64,000 bases of DNA from Erythrophleum ivorense (taxonomy: Eukaryota > Streptophyta > Magnoliopsida > Fabales > Fabaceae), in NCBI GenBank assembly GCA_026724425.1, contig JAIUCV010001084.1, positions 62,001 to 126,000 on the forward strand, read 5' to 3'. This document shows positions 20,277 to 31,860 of this stretch, one piece after another (the stretch's first letter is position 1; each line of letters begins with the position of its first letter). The notes under the pieces were generated by a model that worked only from the letters and a program-made list of their open reading frames with translations, did not search any database and was not told the DNA's origin. The position numbers were made by a program, and so were the translations under genes.

Positions 20277-22190
20277 TTAGTAAAAATGTTCTGCAGACCA
20301 TTGAGTTTTCTGATCATCAGAATCCCAAGACAGTAATTCCAAGGTTTCGCAAGTATCATAACCTCCATGAATCTGCAACTGGTCCGCCTCAAATCCATAC
20401 ACACTGCTCTTTAAACCGATCTTGCTCGATCCTTGAGCGCATTTTAGCTTATGTTTATTAATGGCGTACCTTAACCTCACTGATTTCTCCCAGCGCCAAG
20501 TCATCTCGTATAACTTAATCAGAACAAGATAAGGAAACGGTGACTTTGGCTCACATTCTAACATTCTTTCTGCTACTGTCTCAGCGAGTCTTGTGTCTCC
20601 AAGATCCAGAGATGCACAGAGAATCGGTTCCCAAACATGAGAGCTCGGTTCAAAAGGCATATTTTCGGCAATGTCCTTTGCTTCAGTGATCATACCGGCT
20701 CTGCAAAGTAGCTCAACTAGACAGGCGTAATGCTCGTTCCCGGGGTTAACTCCATGAACCTTTTCCATTGAGGAGAATATCTGAATTCCTTTGTTAACAA
20801 AGCCACCATAACAACAAGCCACCAAGCTCCCCATGAAAGTCACTCTATCCGGTTTCAGACCTCGGTGCATCAGCAATTGACGGAAAACGGCAAGGGACTC
20901 AGCTACTCTGCTGGTTCTTGCCAAGCCCGTAATCACCGTGTTCCAAAAGATCAAATCTTTCTCATCAGTTGTGCCAAACATTCCCATTGCTGAATCGACT
21001 AACCCGGTTTTGAAGTACATCTCCATGAGTGAGGTGGCTACTGCCGTGTCCTGGTCAAATCCTAACTTGATAGCCAAAGAATGAACTTGAGCTCCTTGAT
21101 CTAGCATCACAACGTTCATCGAGCTCAGGACGCTACTGAAGGTAAACTTATCCGGCCTAACGCTCTGCCTCATGGAGATGATAAAGAGGCTAAGAGCATC
21201 TTCTCCAAAACCATGCCAAGAATAGCTAGCGACCAAAGAATTGCACAACACTGAATCCCATTTCTCCAACTGCCGGAAAAGCTTAACCGAATCCTCCAAT
21301 CTGTTGCATTTTGAAAACATGTCAATCGCAGCTCCTGAAACAATGGTGTTAGAAAGATATCCCATCTTGATGCAAAGAGCAATAGCCTGCTTACCCTTGC
21401 ACAAGTCTCGCAAACCGGAGCAGATAGATACAACTGTTGAGAATGTGTATTCGTCAGGTTGATTCCCCATTTCCCTCATTAGACGAAACTGGTCCAAAGC
21501 CACTTCTTTGTTTCCAAAATCAGAACAACACAAGATCAAAGTGTTCCACGAGATAACATCTCTATCCTCCATGGCTAAAAACACCGATAAAGCATAATCA
21601 TAAACGCCTAGCCTTCTGTACATATCCATGACTGAATTCCACACCACCGAATCAGATAAACTTACGCCACTGCAAATAACATTACCATGAACCTGTTCCC
21701 CATGCCGAACACAAGTAACAAGAGAAGCTAAAATCGAAAAAGTGAATCTTGTTGGCCGAATAACCAAACGCTGCATGTCCAAGAAAACCCTAATCGCACA
21801 TTCTGAAAACCCACAAGAAGAAAGCCCTGAGATCATTGTGTTCCAGCTAACAACGTCTCGTTCAGTCATTTCGTCGAACACTTCGAGTGCGTAATCGAGA
21901 TAACCATTTTTCATCAGACCTTTCAAGCAGAGGTTCCAGGAGATGGTGTTTTTATCGGAAATCTCGTCAAACAATTGGAAAGCATCGATGACGGCGCCGG
22001 ATTTGAAGTAGAGCTGAAGACAGCGATTTCCCCAAAAGGTATTGGGTAGTAATCCGACTTTGACGAGCTGGGCATGGACGATTGTGGCTAAAGTCGGGCA
22101 CTTTGAGAGTAAAGAGCGGTCTACGAGACGCGAAAAGTAGGAAGAGGACAGCATGCAACGTCCATGAGCTCGTCGGAGCAATGAGAACAT
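20277..22190 (-). CDS. Pentatricopeptide repeat protein (AT1G43980-like)
   Basis: Intronless open frame of 637 residues encoding a PLS-class PPR protein, apparent orthologue of At1g43980, which is annotated as mitochondrial. PPR proteins bind organellar RNA and direct editing, splicing or stability. Repeats run through most of the protein with recurring signatures such as DVVSWNTMISGL, DVISWNTLI, PDEYTFSTVVS and PDKFTFSSVLSS, followed by a degenerate E-like region (PSSHVWEPILCASLDLGDTR, about residues 520-540). No DYW domain follows. The N-terminus is basic with few acids (MFSLLRRAHGRCM), fitting an organelle presequence. The ATG at 22188-22190 is 43 bp from the edge of a TRIM retrotransposon. 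Confidence 0.94.
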   Translation of the reverse strand: MFSLLRRAHGRCMLSSSYFSRLVDRSLLSKCPTLATIVHAQLVKVGLLPNTFWGNRCLQLYFKSGAVIDAFQLFDEISDKNTISWNLCLKGLMKNGYLDYALEVFDEMTERDVVSWNTMISGLSSCGFSECAIRVFLDMQRLVIRPTRFTFSILASLVTCVRHGEQVHGNVICSGVSLSDSVVWNSVMDMYRRLGVYDYALSVFLAMEDRDVISWNTLILCCSDFGNKEVALDQFRLMREMGNQPDEYTFSTVVSICSGLRDLCKGKQAIALCIKMGYLSNTIVSGAAIDMFSKCNRLEDSVKLFRQLEKWDSVLCNSLVASYSWHGFGEDALSLFIISMRQSVRPDKFTFSSVLSSMNVVMLDQGAQVHSLAIKLGFDQDTAVATSLMEMYFKTGLVDSAMGMFGTTDEKDLIFWNTVITGLARTSRVAESLAVFRQLLMHRGLKPDRVTFMGSLVACCYGGFVNKGIQIFSSMEKVHGVNPGNEHYACLVELLCRAGMITEAKDIAENMPFEPSSHVWEPILCASLDLGDTRLAETVAERMLECEPKSPFPYLVLIKLYEMTWRWEKSVRLRYAINKHKLKCAQGSSKIGLKSSVYGFEADQLQIHGGYDTCETLELLSWDSDDQKTQWSAEHFY

Positions 22191-22232
22191 ACACCTGTGG
22201 AGTTTGAATTATCTTAAATCTCGTACAAATAT

Positions 22233-22705
22233 TGTTCCAACATTATAAGATTAGACAAAGAAATGTCTAATGTAGTGATACGAAGCTTTTTGAGAAGGAG
22301 TTCAACGATAAATCCGTGCGGGTTAAGATACATGAGCACAATATCATTTTAGTTGGTATCAGAGCAAGGTTAAAAGAAAGTGGATGTGGGGTGTGGGCCC
22401 TACATATTCGTTGTGGGAAAGAAAAGACTTCAAGATGACCATGCGATAAGAGATGCCAGATTCTTGTGGATAGTTCCGTAGAATGAGTACGGTAGTACAA
22501 GATGGATCCAAGTTTCGCTAAAGGTGGATAAGCCACGAGATTATGTGGTTTTTGACTTGAAGGGGTATGTTGGTTATCAATCCAAAACAAATGAGTGTCT
22601 AATATATAAGTAGTGTCTAACCTAACTAATATAAGACCTTTAGGAAAGGAATCCGAAGATAAATTTATAAGGGCTAAGATACATGGGCCCAAAATGGATA
22701 ATATG
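22233..22705 (+). mobile_element. TRIM (Katydid-like miniature LTR retrotransposon)
   Basis: Two related terminal segments flank a short non-coding interior. The left one (about 22233-22352) is followed by TTGGTATCAGAGC at 22353, the standard primer-binding site matching initiator tRNA-Met. The right one starts TGTTGGTTATCAATCC at 22568 straight after a purine-rich tract (TTGAAGGGGTA). The copies share, in order, GTCTAAT, a GAAGGA-like block, CGATAAAT/AGATAAAT, GGGYTAAGATACATG and a following CACAATAT/CCAAAATGGATAATAT. The total of under 500 bp with no gag or pol fits a terminal-repeat retrotransposon in miniature. Terminal segments are diverged, so the insertion is old and exact ends are uncertain. 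Confidence 0.75.
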
Positions 22706-23164
22706 GGAGGTTGGACACGCTGGAAATATATCCCAAGAGACGAAAAAAACTTAACTCTTTATTCATGACCAATGTTTGAGACCCTAATCGGACCGGTATA
22801 TCTACTACTAACCGATCACTAATCCGGTTTTGATTTGTTGCTAAAACTTTTTTTTTTTCCTTAATCAATCTCCTATCTTCTCAGCCTTCTTCATCTAATA
22901 CAAAAACTCCATAATCATACCTTAATATGGAAGAAAATGCTTCATATATCAAACTATCAATGAGTCCAATGCAAATAACAACAGATCGGTCTGCTTACAG
23001 CCAATCTAGATAAGTGGCGGTTTATAACCGGTTTAAATGGAATTATGAACATGTGAGGTGAAGATGTTTGTGAACAAGTTTCTCATAAATTTTGCCAGAG
23101 TATGAACAATTGAATATTTGGCAGATCACAAAACTTGTGTCATATCCTCATCAATAAATCTACA
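22706..23164. other. Spacer between SGRL and the TRIM
   Basis: No gene or repeat that I can support; contains the SGRL 3' flank. Confidence 0.5.
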
Positions 23165-24672
23165 TCACTTGCAACAAAAAAGAATGTACAACAATTTGTC
23201 TAACAGAAGAAAAGTAAATAAGGTATGAAAAATAGACTTAGACTGAATCAATTTCCTTGAAGAAGTATTTGAACTCAAGAAACCTTGATGATTGCCTTTC
23301 TGCTTTCCCTTCACCACCAAAACAAAACAAAAAACACACAAAGAAGAAGAGATTTCACATTTCTTGCATCTGTATGAACACGAAAAACATGACTCGAATG
23401 CTGTTCCAAATTTAGATTATATACCTTTGAAGCATCCTTGAGAGGTCCCCAACACTCGATCCGATTGTATTTAGGTGAGCTTGAATGGAAATAAACCCAT
23501 ACATAAGCATCCATTAGCTCAGGGTTTTCTCTAAACATAACTGAATCTCCATTGATCACAGCTTTTAGCACCTATTATTCAACCACATTGCCAAAAAAAG
23601 AGAGTTAGATCTCTCTCATTTTTTTCTTTAAAAAAGCAAAAGGAAGAGAGAGGGACTAAACTAACCAAAGGCAGTTCCTTGGAGAATATGTGATATCTAA
23701 GCTCTGCAGCCACATCTTGCAATAAACTTGGGCCGCTAACACAACAGTGAATATGCAATCGGAACTCGTCTTTCACCTTCTTCCACTCAGCAACCACGTC
23801 GTCTTTCTTGTACCATCCTTCTAACTGATCAAGGTTGATGACGTTGGAGATGGTTAAGGTTAAGTTAGCAGTGAAGTCACAGTGGGAAAGAATATACGTC
23901 CGCGGGGTTATAATCCCGCTGCTAGTCTTGTTCTCCTGTAACTCTCCCAAGAATTCAACTTTGAGCTTTGAGGAATCGAAGTTTGCTTGTGGAACCAAAA
24001 GCCTCACAGCCTAATTCACAAATCATATCCACAATTAATATTCACAACATAAACACGTAACTAAACATTGAATAAAAGAAGTATGAATGTCACAATCGCA
24101 CACTGAACATTGAATTTCCAAAAGATTTGAGTTTAAGAAATCTAGAAACAGAACTTAAATTTTGCTTGTGGAACCAAAAGGCTCACATCCTAATTCATCA
24201 TTATCCACACAATATGAAGTAACTCCACTACATAAGCATCTAATTAAACATTGAATAAACAAGTATAAATGTACTAATCGAACATTTGAACATCGAATTC
24301 ACCAAAATATTGAGCTAAACCCAATTTGATCCATTTGAACATGAAGCTCAAATTCAAATTATAGTCAGATCCAATTCAACAATGTCCGATCATAACCAGA
24401 GATTTTGTAATTCGACACAAGTATTTTGACATTTAGCGAAAATTCAACAGTATAGAAACGAATTTCAGGAAAAAAAATCTTTCACTCACCTCGGAGACTA
24501 AAGTATTGTAATTGACACCACCGTCGCTAATGGCGGAGCTTCGAGGAGCCACAAGTCTTGTTGTCTTCAAGAGCTTGCCGCCGCAAAATCGTTGGCGATG
24601 ATGACTTATGAATTTTCTGCTGAGACGAGACGAGACGGGATTGTAGTAATAAGGAACGATGTGACAGGCCAT
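23165..24672 (-). CDS. SGRL: STAY-GREEN-LIKE chloroplast protein (SGRL)
   Basis: Orthologue of AT1G44000. The SGR family removes Mg from chlorophyll pigments; SGRL acts in green tissue and prefers chlorophyllide a. Exons in gene order are 24490-24672, 23666-24010, 23425-23571 and probably 23165-23308, giving about 272 residues. Residues 1-50 are basic and Ser-rich, as in a chloroplast transit peptide. The core has the family blocks LSHCDFTANLTLTIS, DDVVAEWKK, LHIHCCVSG and VWVYFHSSSPKYNRIECWG. The Cys-rich C-terminal motif of true SGR proteins is not seen. The last exon is the least sure: only the acceptor at 23309 keeps an open phase-0 frame. Intron 1 contains a duplicated piece of exon 2 (listed). 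Confidence 0.88.
23985..24305. repeat. 179-bp tandem duplication covering the SGRL exon 2 acceptor
   Basis: GCTTGTGGAACCAAAAGSCTCACA is shared at 23985 and 24164, followed in both copies by CCTAATTCA, TCCACA.AAT, AAACATTGAATAAA and GAACATYGAATT in order. The first copy includes the real start of SGRL exon 2 and its acceptor (24011-24012). The second repeats about 25 bp of that exon plus the branch region inside intron 1. Confidence 0.85.
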
Positions 24673-25576
24673 GGGAGGAACATAACAGCAGGATTAATAA
24701 TAATGCATGAAGAACAACAACAATGCTTCTTCTTCATTGTTCATCTTCCACCATTTTTGTCTGAGTGAGAGATGTGGAAGAATGTTATTCAGACATATAC
24801 GCAGCCACAAATTTCAGTTTCTCTTTGATGAGCTTCTTTTGCCACACATTCAATTTTATATAATTAAATTTCAGATTTTGGTTCATATTTTTGTAAGCGA
24901 TTGTTACACGTAAGCATTGTTATGATTGGTGGAAACTGAACGGCGTTGTTCCACGTAAGCATATCTCTAGATAACCCCTCAAAGGTCAAAGCCCATTACT
25001 TTTGTCCGTGGTCTTTTTGTTTTAATAGTTTAATAGACTTTTAAAGCTCAATATATGTCCAAACTCATCGATTATGTTTTTCCATTTAGTCTCATTTAAA
25101 GCCCAAAAACTTTTTCGTTAAGTGATTTTGAAACCCTAATTTATTTAGTCTCAACTCTCAACTCTCAACTCTCAAGACTTTCAACCACGATCATCTAAGT
25201 TAATCCATTTCATAAATTTCTTATCATCCGATTTACTTCCTTGCTTCTACAAATTATTACTCGGATCGGTGAGATTTTTAAAAAATCTTTTTTTTTTTTT
25301 TGGATAATAGTTCTAGCTAGTCAATTTAATTTCTAATATAACTTCGTTTAATCTAATCATAAAATTTCCGGGTTTTACTTTTTGTTTTTGTCTTTAGTTG
25401 AGAAAAATTTAAACTAAAATCGTTCACCAGAAGTTAAAGAATTTCAACACTTTAAAACATTGATAAAATAGCTAAAAAAGCTTATAAAAGAAAATGGATG
25501 GAGAAACAATAAAGAAGTCGCTAGTTGATATTAAGAAGACGGGAAGTACAAATCAAGTCGATTTCTTGTCGGCGAC
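24673..25576. other. Spacer between SGRL and GA20ox5
   Basis: Holds the SGRL promoter and the 3' flank of GA20ox5. A short repeat of CAACTCT occurs near 25154-25172. I see no gene. Confidence 0.5.
24907..24962. promoter_or_regulatory. Paired ACGT elements upstream of SGRL
   Basis: The 11-bp word CACGTAAGCAT occurs at 24907-24917 and 24952-24962, 235-290 bp upstream of the SGRL start codon. ACGT-core boxes bind bZIP or bHLH factors in light and ABA responses; a role here is inference. Confidence 0.4.
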
Positions 25577-27535
25577 TTAGTTCTTGGCGGAGTCAGAGGC
25601 GAGCCAAGAAGAGAAGTTCTGGATAGTGTTGTTATCGACTCGATAGCCAGACTGAGTGAATCTCTTGAGCTGAGCCCAAGTGAAGTCAGGGTAGTTTCTA
25701 GAAGCTTCTTCGCCTTCTACAAGTTCAGGAGGAGGAACAATGAGCTTGTCTTCTCTAGGACAAGAGAAGAATACCAATGATCTTCTCACTTTCTCCACGT
25801 TAACCACTGCCCTGTGGAAACAGCTCTTGTAGTTTCCGTTTGACAATGCCTTACACATCAAATCCAAGATAACACATTATTTTAACTAAAATCAAATAAC
25901 ATAAACTTGTAATTGAATTTCAAAATCAGTATACCGAAAATTATAATATCCAACAACTTATTTGAGTACTACTATATATTTTAAAAGTGTGTATTTAATT
26001 TTGGTTGTGACTAGTGGGAAGTACAGCATAAAAAATTGTGGAAAAATAGTTTTCATCTTAATTCTACCAATCAATGAAGAGAAATGGAATCAAAATTATT
26101 TGTCCAATTTATTTGATGGGAAAACCAAAACACAAGAACAAAACAAAAGGGAAATTCTCCACTTGTTTATACATACGAAAAAGGTTTACTCCAACTCTCA
26201 TTTTCCATTTTTTACTATTTATTCCTTTGTTTTTATTTTCCTCTAATTATACTGTAACACCAGTCACAACCAAAGGATAAAATAGCATTTCTACTTTGAA
26301 TTAGTGATTTATCTTTCCACCAGAACACTGATGTTTACATTAAAAAAAAAAAACGTTTAAGCAATCTTTCCCGAAAAAGTTGTATCTATTATTTTTGTAA
26401 TTGTTGAGAAAATTTTGTTGCCTTATTCATTAAAAAGAAACGTACCATGAAAGTGTCTCCAACGTTGACGACAAGAGCCCCGGGACGAGGGCGCACGGTC
26501 TGCCACTTACCTCCGGCAAAGACGTCCAAACCCACAACATCGTCTTGGAGTAAAACGGTTATAGCCGTTGGGTCATTATGGGGACCAACACCAAGGGCTT
26601 TTTCCGGCTGCTTGCACGGCGGATAATAGTTGCATCTGAAAATGGCATTTCCGTCTTCGAAGAATCTCCGGTAATATGTCCGGTCTTTTAAACCCATACT
26701 TATTCCCAGTAGCTCCATCAGCTCCATAGTCAAACCGTTCATTGCCTCACAAAATTCTTGAAACACTTGACTGAAACAAAACAATTTTTTTAGGGTAACC
26801 AAGTATCTTTAAAAATAAAAATAAAAAGAATTTCAACGAATCATACTTATCTCATTTGTTACGACACTATGACTCAAAAAGTACAAAACGTTTAATTGTG
26901 CAAAGATCTTGGTTCTTGAATGTAACTCTTATCTTCTAACTACTCTCATTTTTGTAAGCCGAAAATCAGAAAAACAAATAATGTGTACAAATCTCATTTT
27001 AAAATACTTTTTATAGCGATAATATAACTAAATTGAATGTATGCAATTGGTTTAATTACCCGATCTCCTGATGATCGTTGCCTAGCCTTGATGTTAAAAA
27101 TTCTTCAATGACCTGAGGAGGACCATTCTTGAAAGCCAAAGTCAAAGTCTCATTCCATGGAAGATTGGAAGAGAATCTCTGGCTATGACCAGCGGTATAG
27201 CCAGAAATGTTCCCCGGGGTCCTGTAAGCCTTTCGCTTATCATCATTGGATAGCCCAAAGAACAAACTCGATGCCTCAAGCGCTTTCTCGGCCAAGCCCG
27301 ACTTGAAGCCATGATTGATCACTAGAAACGTACCGTGAGCCATGCACGCTTCTCTCACAGCCTTAGCTGCAAGCTGTGTCTCGGCCTCATCGCCACTCAG
27401 GAACCCACTTAGGTCGATGATTGGGAGGTCGAGGTCGCCTTCTGAAGGGGTCACATCTTTTTCCGGCCAGAAGAATTCGGCCGGAACATTTTGTTGGCTT
27501 TGTAGTTGTGAGAAGTTGACGTCTGAGGAATTCAT
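25577..27535 (-). CDS. GA20ox5: Gibberellin 20-oxidase, GA20ox5 type
   Basis: 2-oxoglutarate/Fe(II) dioxygenase of gibberellin synthesis (C-20 oxidation of GA12/GA53), orthologue of AT1G44090 by position. In Arabidopsis GA20ox5 is reported to do only part of the reaction series. Exons in gene order are 27060-27535, 26446-26770 and 25577-25849, giving 357 residues, slightly shorter than the usual 370-385. The family blocks are present: LPWNETLT (canonical LPWKETLS), NYYPPCKQP for 2-oxoglutarate, the iron ligands H223-x-D225 in GPHNDP and H279 in CFHRAVVN, and R-R-S (289-291) binding 2-oxoglutarate. The N-terminal PIIDL block is also there. Nothing indicates inactivation. A TATA-like TATTTAAAT lies about 40 bp upstream of the ATG. 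Confidence 0.92.
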
Positions 27536-28891
27536 TTGGTTATCTGTAAGTCCTTTAACTTGACCATTTTGAAGGGATTTAAATAGAGATGTATATGTGT
27601 ATTAAGTTAATATGGGCAGATACATATCTATATTTACAGAATTTTACCATTCCCTTTTATTTATCCTTATCGTTTTTTGTTTCTATCTTATATTGCCACT
27701 ATTGTTTTCAGAATCATACATTGCGTTTGTTAGACAAACGAAAACGGCAATGCAATATCTGAATTTCTGTTTTTTTAGCATTTTCTAAAATGTAAATACA
27801 AACACATATAGAAGCTTCAAACACGAATCAAATTCTATATCTTTAATTCCAGCACAACTAGATAACGAAACACATTCGGCACCCTTTCAGTCTGGCACCT
27901 TATTTACCATATATAAAAAATGATAATTTACCATATATAATGCCACTGTAGTATACAGTCAATGAGTCAAATGTAGGTAGTCAAATGCTCTATTTTTTTC
28001 CTTTACATTTTAAAATTCTTTTTACTTTATTTGATATATTTAATGGTAAATAGAAAAGTAATATGTCCATTTCTTAAAATATGAATATTAATTAGATTGA
28101 ATTTTGTAAGCTATTGGCTTTACTCTATTGTTACCCCCATGTCATAACCAGACCAAAATTCTATAGTGTACTACTGTATGGTGTACCCAATACGAAAAAA
28201 GCCCAAAAAGTATAACCCATATTGATTGAGTTAAAAAAGAATAGTGATCGGTGATTGTGAATGCCTCGAGTGATGAAAGAAGTTGTAATCGGTTTTGGCA
28301 GGAACGTTCATAATTCTAAATATTTAGGATCTAGATTAACTAAAGCAATGTAACGCCTCAGACATTATGTGACATAGGTGGACATGTGTGTGTTCTGAAA
28401 ACATAAAAATGCACATTCAAAATGAAACACACAAGTAAGAGCTCTCATTCTTCAGAGCCATCATCTTTCACTCTAGACTCTCTTGGGAAATATGGATCTG
28501 AGGAAAAGTATCATCCGCGAAAGCCATCTTTCGGTAGATGTTAGATTTGCAATACACGGAAGCACATTGAAAGAAGAATTAATATTGAACACTTAATGCA
28601 GAGTTAAATTAACTAATTTAAAGATAACATTACCAGCGATTATACAATCTTTAAGCTCCACAGGAGGGTAAGCAAGATATTGACAATTTCACCATGCCCC
28701 CAAATCATCATGATACGCCATTGTTGAATTCTTTGAAAGTTATATGAACATGAAAACGAACTCAACCCGATGAAAAAAAAAGATTTTACTAATGCAGAGT
28801 TAAATTAAACTAACTTAAAGATAAAATTACAACAATTAATTTCTAATTGCATCCCTATCGCAGGAGTTTATTTTTTTTCTTTCGTAGACTC
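27536..28891. other. Spacer between GA20ox5 and AAP5
   Basis: GA20ox5 promoter and AAP5 3' flank. It contains a direct repeat: TAATGCAGAGTTAAATTAA with following TTAAAGATAA.ATTAC at 28594 and again at 28790. A 34-codon frame at 28492 has no recognisable feature. No gene supported. Confidence 0.5.
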
Positions 28892-31537
28892 TCAGAAATT
28901 CGTCGTGAAAGGTTTGTAAGTCTTGAGATCAGTGATGATGCCAACTATGGATCCCGCAGCCGCAGCTACGGACACTATAAGACATGCCAAACTCAAGACT
29001 TGTAGACAAACCCATCTCGTGCTCCATCTCGGCACATTCTTCTGTACAATATACATTTCCACCGGGAAATAAACCGTTAGAGGCCAGAAACCGATTGCCC
29101 CCAAGAGACCGAGCACGTCGTTGAAGAAAGGCATCAGCATCGAGATCAACGTCGTTGTAAGCACGAAGATCGTCCTCCACACGAGCCTAAAGAGATTCAA
29201 GTTGAAAGGCTTCTTGGATCCCGGAAAGAGGTTGATCTTGATATCTTTGTTAACGAACTTGCTCTCTGGATACCTCTTGGCGGCTTCTTTCTCGACAAAG
29301 GCGAAGAGCGGTTGGCAGTAGACTTGGTAAGCCCCGACTAGATGGATCACGATGGCGAGATTCGCTATGTCAAGCAGCCAATACGGGTTTCGAAACCCTC
29401 CCGCGGCAAGGAGATTCCCCGGTGCGGAATCTCCGAATGCTGCATACCCTACGCAGCCGCAGAGCATGTAGAAGAGTGTAGTGACCGCCACGCTTATGAG
29501 AGTCGCTTTCCTCATCGTCTTTTCTTCTTCGGGCGGTGATTTTAACGTGTCCTGCATCAAGAACTCGTCTTGTTAAAAACCATTCTTGAAACAAAAACTC
29601 ATACATATTCGTATAGTAAATAAAATACCTGAATTTCGATGAGAATCATGGAGTAAGCGTACGCGAACGCGATGTTCCCGAGAGACTGAAACGTTTTCCA
29701 GACTTTATCTGTTGGTGTCACTGTGCCAATGGTAACTCCAGTGATAGTGCCTTTGATTTCTTTGTTCTCTACAACTCTGGAGATGCCAAGGCCAAGTCCA
29801 ATGGTGGAGTAACCAAAAGACATGACCGCAGCAAGAACTGAGAGCCACCATAACTGATCAAAATCCGGAATCTGTGAGAATATGATTTGCACTACCCCGA
29901 ACCCGATCATGTAAGGATTGCCGTTGACATGACATGGATCATTATCTCCATGCATCCGTTGGCAACTCGTCCTTTGGATTGCTCTGTTTTAAAAAAAAAA
30001 AAAAAAAAAATCATAACTAACACATAATTAGCAACAAAACAAACAATAGTTAAAGAGAATGTGACACGGTAGTGACAGCGTTTTAGAGCCGTGTACTTTT
30101 AAGAATCTTGGAAAAGCTGTTTCAGATTCTTTTTCAATAGACTTATTTAATTAGGCTAAATTGACTTTGACAGTGCATTATTGAGCTTGAATTAAATGAC
30201 TTGTATGGACTGTATTGAACAAGCAAAGTGGGACACGCATCTACTTTTTGGTCGAATTTTGTGACAAGACATTATAATCTAATATAAAAACAACAAGAGT
30301 TGAAAACAAAGTTTGAACTTACATCATGCTGATTGCTGATGCGATTGTGTATCCAATTGCTGTACCAAAGAGATTAACATATTGTACAATCCCACATACC
30401 GTCACCTTAATCCCACCTGAAAAAAAAAAAACCACAAAGGAAACCAAATTCAGTTTCAATATTGTTGTTGACAAATGAAATCAAAAGAATACACAAATCG
30501 CTTTTACAAATTTTTTTTTTCACATTTGTAAAATATAATCAAAAGAATGAAAGATAAACCAGATTTTTACATTTTTCACGTTTTGAAAAAGTGATTCTGC
30601 AATAGTTTGTTGAAACTCTATTTGGTTCTGCTATTGGATTATTTAACTATTCCACGATTCTGCTATTCATCTGACATACCAGTCAAACTCTTATAATAAC
30701 CAAAAAAAAAAAAAAAAAGCAGAGATGGTGAAAAAGAATTTTACCGAGGTTGGAATGAATAGCATCCATGTAAGTGTAGTTTCTCTTGCCGGTGACAGAG
30801 TCGCCGGAGCGGTAACAAGAACATAGAAGGCTCGCAGTGTAATAAGTGACGAGAGAGAAGAGAATCATCACTGTTGGACCACCCACCCAACCAATCTGAG
30901 CAACGGCCCATGCCAGTGACAGCACTCCTGACCCAATCACTGCAGTTATTATATGTGCACTTGCTGTCCACACCGTCCCTGCATACCAATCAAAATTTAA
31001 AAACAAGAACATAGAACCCAAAAAACACAATCTTGTTTGCTTTTTCTTTAGCCATACAAGTCAGAAATGAATTCACAATTGCACCTAAGAATCAGTTACA
31101 GTGTGCAAACTATATATTTGCATGGGACACTTGAACTTAGGTTAAGTAGTTTAATTTCACCCGTGTTGAGTTTGCGTGAAACTCGCCGGGTCAGACCCGA
31201 GGATTAGTCGGGCAAAACCGGGTGCTAAATCCGAAAAATTCCACTGAGAAATTCGTCTACAGAGTTCATTAGAAGGTCACATAGTCGAGACAAAAATTTG
31301 AATTTTACTCTGATTCTAGTTTTGAAGAAACTCAGTAATAATTCTGGTTTCGTTTTCAACGGTGACTTATTTAGTAATAATAAAGCGTAGTTTTAGCGAC
31401 AACATAAAAACAAAAACTGTAAAAGTCAAAATCGAAAATCTACCGGTTCGCTTGGGACGGCCATCGTCATCGAATAAATCGGAGCTATTTCGAGGAAGAA
31501 CATCCATGGAGGCACCATTTTTTAACGCCTCGACCAT
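28892..31537 (-). CDS. AAP5: Amino acid permease AAP5
   Basis: Plasma-membrane H+/amino acid symporter of the AAAP family, orthologue of AT1G44100; AAP5 takes up a broad range including basic amino acids. Five exons in gene order: 31444-31537, 30745-30978, 30323-30416, 29629-29983 and 28892-29551, giving 478 residues, close to AAP5 in A. thaliana. The hydrophilic N-terminus has the conserved DDDGRPKRTG before the first membrane helix (TVWTASAHIITAVIGSGVL). Further AAP signatures are WVGGPTVMILFS, NYTYMDAIHSNLGG, CHVNG, FGVVQIIFSQIPDFDQLWWLS, SPPEEEKTMRKAT, GAYQVYCQPLFAFVE and GFWPLTVYFPVEMYI. About ten to eleven hydrophobic helices are readable. The frame and splice sites are intact. Confidence 0.95.
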
Positions 31538-31850
31538 CTCTTCTTATTGACGGAAACCCAATTCCAAGGGATAACAAAAAACAAACAACAAAATATATTG
31601 AAGGTCTTGGCTGATTCTCGTTTAGATCTCTCGAAATTTTAGCGAGGAAAAATGGAATGGAAAGGAATCAAAGAGAGATTTTGATTTCCTTTTTCCAATT
31701 AAAATCAACGGTCAGCAGAGATGTTTTCTGATTTTCTCTGGACCGAAGATTCTGTAATTGGGAGAGAAGGAGCCATAGAGATTGTAAAAGAGAGGTCGTG
31801 TGATTGTAAATGCATTGATGATAAAACTCAGTGAAGCTCTCGTGCTCATT

Positions 31851-31860
31851 AAATATATAA
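31851..31860 (-). promoter_or_regulatory. TATA-like box of AAP5
   Basis: TTATATATTT on the - strand, about 314 bp upstream of the AAP5 ATG, implying a leader of some 280 bp. Position fits a plant core promoter but no transcript start is visible. Confidence 0.4.

Noticed and set aside
22354..22365. TGGTATCAGAGC taken as part of a tRNA gene
   Set aside because: It is the primer-binding complement of tRNA-Met in a retrotransposon; no cloverleaf can be formed around it.
28492..28596. 34-codon frame downstream of AAP5
   Set aside because: Too short, no motif, and next to a direct repeat; no evidence of expression.
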